Positions 14,868 through 18,285 of a stretch of DNA of 18,285 bases are shown here, piece by piece (positions within the stretch are counted from its first letter, which is position 1; each line of letters starts with the position of its first letter). The notes beneath the pieces are model-generated. The model had not been told where the DNA came from and searched no databases. It saw only the letters and a list, made by a program, of their open reading frames with translations. The position numbers and the translations under genes were made by a program. The stretch is from Eubacteriales bacterium (GTDB taxonomy: Bacteria > Bacillota > Clostridia > JAQUNY01), in NCBI GenBank assembly GCA_028717405.1, contig JAQUNY010000016.1, forward strand, positions 1-18,285. Direction: 5' to 3'.

Positions 14868-14915
14868 TGTCTGCGCATGGGGGATTCAAGAAGGAAATTC
14901 CGGTTTGCGCAGACA
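14868..14915 (-). promoter_or_regulatory. 10-bp inverted repeat in the argJ leader
   Basis: TGTCTGCGCA (14868-14877) and TGCGCAGACA (14906-14915) are perfect inverted copies 28 bases apart. They lie between the nearer predicted argJ transcription start (near 14931) and ATG 14837. They could form an RNA stem in the leader or be a protein-binding site. No T-box consensus (TGGNACCGCG) is present. Confidence 0.6.
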
Positions 14916-14937
14916 AATATAAGTGCATAACAGGGAT

Positions 14938-14966
14938 ATTATACAGAATATATCCGGCGCATTCAA
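14938..14966 (-). promoter_or_regulatory. argJ promoter P1
   Basis: On the minus strand: TTGAAT (14966-14961), 17-bp spacer, perfect TATAAT (14943-14938). Predicted leader about 95 nt. Confidence 0.7.
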
Positions 14967-15014
14967 CATAAGAATTATCCTGACATAAGAATTACCTGTC
15001 AAAAGAATTACCTG
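14966..15014. repeat. 16-17-bp degenerate tandem repeat, three copies
   Basis: ACATAAGAATTATCCTG, ACATAAGAATTACCTG and TCAAAAGAATTACCTG in direct succession, then a partial GAGTTACCTG to 15026. The array supplies both hexamers of argJ promoter P2 and touches the -35 of P1. Confidence 0.85.
14974..15002 (-). promoter_or_regulatory. argJ promoter P2
   Basis: On the minus strand: TTGACA (15002-14997), 17-bp spacer, GATAAT (14979-14974). The -35 is perfect and the -10 has one mismatch. It is built from the tandem repeat units. Confidence 0.5.
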
Positions 15015-15040
15015 GTGAGTTACCTGAACGGTATTTTGCA

Positions 15041-15063
15041 AATTCACGTGAATTGCATATTCA
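15041..15063. promoter_or_regulatory. Palindromic candidate operator
   Basis: Perfect 14-bp palindrome AATTCACGTGAATT (15041-15054) overlapping the near-palindrome TGAATTGCATATTCA (15049-15063). The half-sites TGAAT/ATTCA resemble Firmicute ARG boxes, but the spacing is one base off. It lies just after the 903-residue gene and about 40 bp upstream of argJ P2. Confidence 0.35.
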
Positions 15064-15070
15064 AGTAAAT

Positions 15071-17782
15071 TTATTTATCGACACTCTGGCATATTACAGT
15101 TTGAGTTATTATATCTGAAAACAGCTCCAGCTTGTCTGTTTTTACAACATGTATAGTATTTCGCAAAACCGGATCACCGCCGAAGCAGATTAAATCGCCC
15201 AGTATATTCGGCTCGTCTGTGACAAAGCGGGGATTGAATTTCACACCTGCATCACCGTCAAAAATTGCAGCATAGAAAATGCCAAACTCAACAATATCCT
15301 GGAAAAAGTGGCTTCCGTACGACAATTCAGGTGTAAAGCCCTTTTCTTTTGATGCGATTTCACAAATCACCGACATTTTGGATATTTCCGCAAAGTGCAC
15401 AGGTATGCCGAGGGCGGGCGTCGTTGTTCCCCATCTGCCTGGCCCGGCCAGTAATATATTGTCTTTTTTGTTGCCTGAGCTGATACTGCAGCTGCCATCG
15501 GTACTGTTGCTGCCAAGTTCTTTATTAATCAGTCCAATCAGCCTGGCTACCGAATATTTACTGCTTTCGTCGAGGGCCGTATATGCTTCAGTATCTACAT
15601 AGACAACATAATCTATCGGAAGTCTGATATTTCCGCCCATAAAATTGCCTTTTGAAATGAAGAAAAATTCAGCATCATCATTTTGTTCAGGCAACCGGAT
15701 GGCTTTACCGAGACCTTTAGTCTGCAGGGGGCGGCACTGTAGCAGATTTATCTTGAATGCGCTATCCTTTGTAAAATTAGCTGTAAATTCTATATCGACA
15801 GGATATTCATAGACTGATGACAGCAACGCCAGCATATCTCTCATGAATGAAGGAAATTGTGTACTCCCCAGCAGCTTTTTAAAGTCAAGGATGTAAGGTA
15901 CAAAACCCCGGAAACTTCCCCCGGGTTCCTGTAGTCTTGCAGCTGTTTCGTGGTCCGGATTGGCAAACAGGCTTTTATCTGTTTTGATATCGAGAGCCAT
16001 AACATCCTCCAGGTCTCTGCATGTCAGCGTGTTTTCCCTCAATGACAGCAGATCGACCATATGCTGGGAGTATTTTTTGCGGTCTTCATAATTTACAGGG
16101 GGCAACTGGAGGGGATCATCCAGCCGAACAATCCTTGCATAATCGCCGACCGTCCGGTCCACAGCCCTTGTGCCCAACCCGAAAACAAGGCGCAACATGC
16201 CGGCATCCTTACTGCTGCTTTTATCCCATACATAAAGGTTGGAAGAATAGCCGACACCTGCGATATGCGGGAAGAAATACTCGCCGTAGTGGTCGCCTGA
16301 TACGCGCTGTATCAGTATTGCCATTTGTTCATCATGGTCGCGCAGGCCCCTGTTTATCCTGTATTCAAGGGCGTCTTCATTCATTGTGCTGGCATATATA
16401 TTGCGGATTGCCTGTTCGAAGGCCTCAAACCGCTCTTCAGGCGTACCCTGGTTTGCACAGAAAATACTGTCGTATTTTCCGGCAAAAGCGTTTCCAAAAT
16501 TGTCTTCAAGCAGTGAGCTTGAACGCAGGATGATCGGAGATTGGCCGAAATACCCGAGGATCTGAATGAATTGCTCTTCGACGTCCTTTGGGAACCGGCC
16601 ATGCTTAAGGTTTTCTCTTAAATCAGGAGCATACTCATAATACCCCTCTTTGGTTTTCTGCTTGACTCGGAGCCTCCACCATCCATTTTCGACAATATAG
16701 GAATAAAAGATGTCGGTGCCCAGATAGAAAGAATCATGCTGCTCCATCAGCGGGGCAAACCTGCCGTTTCCCTCTGCCTCGAGGATCTTGCCGGCAAGCA
16801 GCATGCCCACGCTCTTGCCGCCTATCAGACCTGTGCCTATCACCCTGGAGGCTATGGATAAGACGTCGTTCAGGGTAAAATATTTGTCACACAGGCTGTA
16901 AATTCTTGATTCACTGCCTATGATCATATGCATCAGCTGATCCTTTATTTCATTAAGGGCAGAAATATTACTATCATGGATAGCCGGCTCGATTTGACGG
17001 GCTGTCCTGACTACTGTCTCAGCAGTTTGCGGTAATTGTGCCTGTGTAAAGGCATTCGTGTTATCCAACGCGATCCTGGCATCGTTTAATATGGTTTTCC
17101 AGTGGTCAGGCCTGCTTTCTCCGGGATGAATTGTTGAAAAAAGTTCAGCGGCTTCAGAACTTGCGGTAATACATGCTGCGCTTTCATCTTTTTCATTCAG
17201 CAGATGTGGAAAAAACATGGTGGCGGAGTAACGTTGCCATACTTTGATAGGATGGATATATGTCTTGTCCTTTACACGGTACAGGTCAAGGAGCAATTGT
17301 GTTGTTTCGCGAATACCTGCAATGGTGCTATTAGTGTGAGTGTTTCTGAGTATTGCGAAGTAAGCGATCGTGTCCAACTCATAAAGCAGCGGGCAGGTGA
17401 CTTTAAAGAAATTGCCTATCATGGAATCTGCATACCAATACTTCAGCAGGTCGCTTAAGACATCAAAAACATAAAACGTTTTTCTGCCTTCAGCTATCGC
17501 CATATTGTGTACTTCAGAGGCAAAGCTTTCAAAACCTTTCCCCGGATCGATCTGATAGGTAATAATATCCGGCGCACCTTCAAAAACGGGCTCACGGCTG
17601 CCAAAACACACATATACCATTTTTCTGTTTTCCAGCCTTGCCTGCCTGAAGAAAGGCTCAGCCATCCTTCTGTAGTCGTCCAGTGAATCTGTCTGCCACA
17701 CCACGTTGTCACCAGGCCTTAGGCTGTCAATGATATTGTCAAGACCCGCCAGGCCGGTGCTTATTTTTATTTGTATCGCCAT
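15071..17782 (-). CDS. KaiC-like / PEP-pyruvate-binding (PPDK N-terminal ATP-grasp) protein of unknown function
   Basis: 903 residues. Residues 1-200 resemble a RecA/KaiC-type domain (ISTGLAGLDNIIDSLRPGDNVVW), but the Walker A loop is replaced by WQTDSLDDY, so ATP binding there is doubtful; a Walker-B-like FYVFDVLSDL follows near 103-112. A helical linker leads to the ATP-grasp domain of pyruvate phosphate dikinase/PEP synthase: GGKSVGM 321-327, RSSSLLEDNFGNAFAGKYDS 420-439, FGLGTRAVDRTVGDY and LQCRPLQTKG. In place of the swivelling phosphohistidine domain and the PEP/pyruvate TIM barrel, the C-terminus has GPGRWG (780-785) and YGSHFFQD (822-829). It therefore cannot run the full dikinase reaction alone. 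Start ATG 17782 follows AGGGGTG by 7 nt. It is monocistronic, with a leader hairpin. The reaction and partner are unknown. Confidence 0.85.
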   Translation of the reverse strand: MAIQIKISTGLAGLDNIIDSLRPGDNVVWQTDSLDDYRRMAEPFFRQARLENRKMVYVCFGSREPVFEGAPDIITYQIDPGKGFESFASEVHNMAIAEGRKTFYVFDVLSDLLKYWYADSMIGNFFKVTCPLLYELDTIAYFAILRNTHTNSTIAGIRETTQLLLDLYRVKDKTYIHPIKVWQRYSATMFFPHLLNEKDESAACITASSEAAELFSTIHPGESRPDHWKTILNDARIALDNTNAFTQAQLPQTAETVVRTARQIEPAIHDSNISALNEIKDQLMHMIIGSESRIYSLCDKYFTLNDVLSIASRVIGTGLIGGKSVGMLLAGKILEAEGNGRFAPLMEQHDSFYLGTDIFYSYIVENGWWRLRVKQKTKEGYYEYAPDLRENLKHGRFPKDVEEQFIQILGYFGQSPIILRSSSLLEDNFGNAFAGKYDSIFCANQGTPEERFEAFEQAIRNIYASTMNEDALEYRINRGLRDHDEQMAILIQRVSGDHYGEYFFPHIAGVGYSSNLYVWDKSSSKDAGMLRLVFGLGTRAVDRTVGDYARIVRLDDPLQLPPVNYEDRKKYSQHMVDLLSLRENTLTCRDLEDVMALDIKTDKSLFANPDHETAARLQEPGGSFRGFVPYILDFKKLLGSTQFPSFMRDMLALLSSVYEYPVDIEFTANFTKDSAFKINLLQCRPLQTKGLGKAIRLPEQNDDAEFFFISKGNFMGGNIRLPIDYVVYVDTEAYTALDESSKYSVARLIGLINKELGSNSTDGSCSISSGNKKDNILLAGPGRWGTTTPALGIPVHFAEISKMSVICEIASKEKGFTPELSYGSHFFQDIVEFGIFYAAIFDGDAGVKFNPRFVTDEPNILGDLICFGGDPVLRNTIHVVKTDKLELFSDIITQTVICQSVDK

Positions 17783-17822
17783 CAGATTTCACCCCTGTTG
17801 AACATTGATTTCGCCAAAGAAA

Positions 17823-17854
17823 AATGGCGTCCGGTAAGGAACCGGAGCGCCATT
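17823..17854 (-). promoter_or_regulatory. Terminator-like hairpin in the leader of the KaiC/PEP-binding gene
   Basis: On the minus strand AATGGCG(C)TCCGGT, loop TCCTT, ACCGGACGCCATT: 13 bp with one bulge, followed by TTTCTTT. It could terminate the upstream PIN gene. But only 40 bases separate it from ATG 17782, too few for a promoter, and a good promoter lies upstream at 17870-17898. The gene's own transcript must therefore pass through it, which suggests an attenuator or a 5' stabilising stem. Confidence 0.7.
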
Positions 17855-17869
17855 GCTCAGCCTATACAT

Positions 17870-17898
17870 ATAATATCACTGACACGGTGTAGAAACAA
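17870..17898 (-). promoter_or_regulatory. Promoter of the KaiC/PEP-binding gene
   Basis: On the minus strand: TTGTTT (17898-17893), 17-bp spacer ending in TGA, -10 TATTAT (17875-17870), an extended -10. The predicted start near 17863 is about 9 bases before the hairpin. Confidence 0.6.
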
Positions 17899-17990
17899 CC
17901 AAAGCGGAAACGATTTGCTGCAATAGGCATATTGCATATATTTCTTACGGGCAGCAGTTTTAAGCAGGCTGATGTATGCAGGTGATCAAT

Positions 17991-18285
17991 TCAGTAAGGC
18001 TGCCTGACTTCAATGTCTGCCATGGGAAAATGCTTTGTATTCAATGTGAATAATGTGGCATTAAAGCGTTTGGCAGTTGCGGCAAGGATCGCGTCTGCCG
18101 GTGACAAAGAATGGCTTTTCATAAATAAGTTCATATACCTGCCGGCTGAATCTGCAATTGATATATCAACAGCCACTTCCTGAAACATCCGCAGCAATGA
18201 TTTTACCATATCTTCTTCGTAATGGTGCATACCTGCGAACAGCTCGATCCGTGTTACTACCGAACAATAAATATCGATGCCATCT
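17991..18285 (-). CDS. PIN-domain protein, VapC-like (partial, runs off the window)
   Basis: The frame stays open to the right edge, so the in-frame ATG at 18230 is internal and the 5' end is missing. About 97 residues are visible. They show a PIN nuclease pattern: CSVVTRIELFAG with the conserved Glu, SPADAILAATAKRF with the conserved Asp, and the final strand ATLFTLNTKHF, where the usual acidic residue is Asn. The first catalytic Asp lies outside the window. Most such small PIN proteins are toxins of VapBC systems that cleave tRNA or other RNA; the antitoxin would be expected just upstream, beyond 18285. Toxin function is inferred from the family. Confidence 0.78.
   Translation of the reverse strand, partial: DGIDIYCSVVTRIELFAGMHHYEEDMVKSLLRMFQEVAVDISIADSAGRYMNLFMKSHSLSPADAILAATAKRFNATLFTLNTKHFPMADIEVRQPY

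Noticed and set aside
14838..14937. T-box riboswitch in the argJ leader
   Set aside because: No TGGNACCGCG antiterminator element and the leader is too short.
16021..16533. Plus-strand frame of 170 codons opposite the KaiC/PEP-binding gene
   Set aside because: Antisense to a well-conserved ATP-grasp region; no domain or ribosome binding site.
18230..18285. ATG 18230 as start of the PIN gene
   Set aside because: The frame is open past it and encodes the conserved CSVVTRIELFAG motif, so the gene begins outside the window.

Overview
The window looks like a chromosomal stretch from a spore-forming member of the Firmicutes, most likely class Clostridia. The basis is strong Shine-Dalgarno sites, sigma-A promoters with 17-bp spacers, the DUF512 radical-SAM-like gene directly upstream of der and plsY, a GerMN (spore germination type) lipoprotein, a copper-amine-oxidase-like stalk domain on a secreted hydrolase, and a stand-alone THUMP methyltransferase. 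Species cannot be named from the sequence. I see no phage, transposon, CRISPR array, rRNA or tRNA; most genes are housekeeping.

Layout. 1-366: the tail of an unrecognised plus-strand gene and a terminator that could serve both strands. 367-2320: an ammonium transporter with a fused C-terminal PII domain (minus strand), with its own promoter and a 5' leader hairpin. 2479-2929: a short decamer repeat, a perfect-consensus promoter, rpmF (L32), a foldable intergenic stretch and a terminator. 3072-7279: a plus-strand unit of DUF512 protein, Der GTPase, PlsY acyltransferase and a GerMN lipoprotein. 7288-8362: a secreted SGNH hydrolase (minus). 8459-10332: a THUMP/RlmL-type RNA methyltransferase and a tail-anchored Sel1-repeat protein (plus). 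10420-13141: aroA and aroC, the last two shikimate enzymes before the chorismate branch (plus), ending in a strong bidirectional terminator. 13172-15002: HU and argJ (both minus, each with a good promoter). 15071-17898: a 903-residue KaiC-like/PEP-pyruvate-binding protein (minus). 17991-18285: a PIN-domain gene that runs off the right edge.

Functional ties. AroA and AroC are consecutive steps. Der (ribosome assembly), L32 and the THUMP methyltransferase belong to ribosome biogenesis. PlsY makes lysophosphatidate for membrane lipids. Amt-PII and ArgJ concern nitrogen and arginine metabolism.

Most worth a second look: (1) AroC lacks the invariant active-site histidine of the GESHG motif and has an insertion there, and its partner AroA lacks the arginine of its first signature; (2) the KaiC-like/ATP-grasp protein has no phosphohistidine or TIM-barrel domain; (3) the Amt-PII fusion; (4) three minus-strand genes (amt, argJ, the PEP-binding gene) each have a stem-loop or inverted repeat starting within about 20 nt of the predicted transcription start; (5) short tandem repeats of 10-17 bp, each with a different unit, recur in intergenic gaps and twice span a stop codon.
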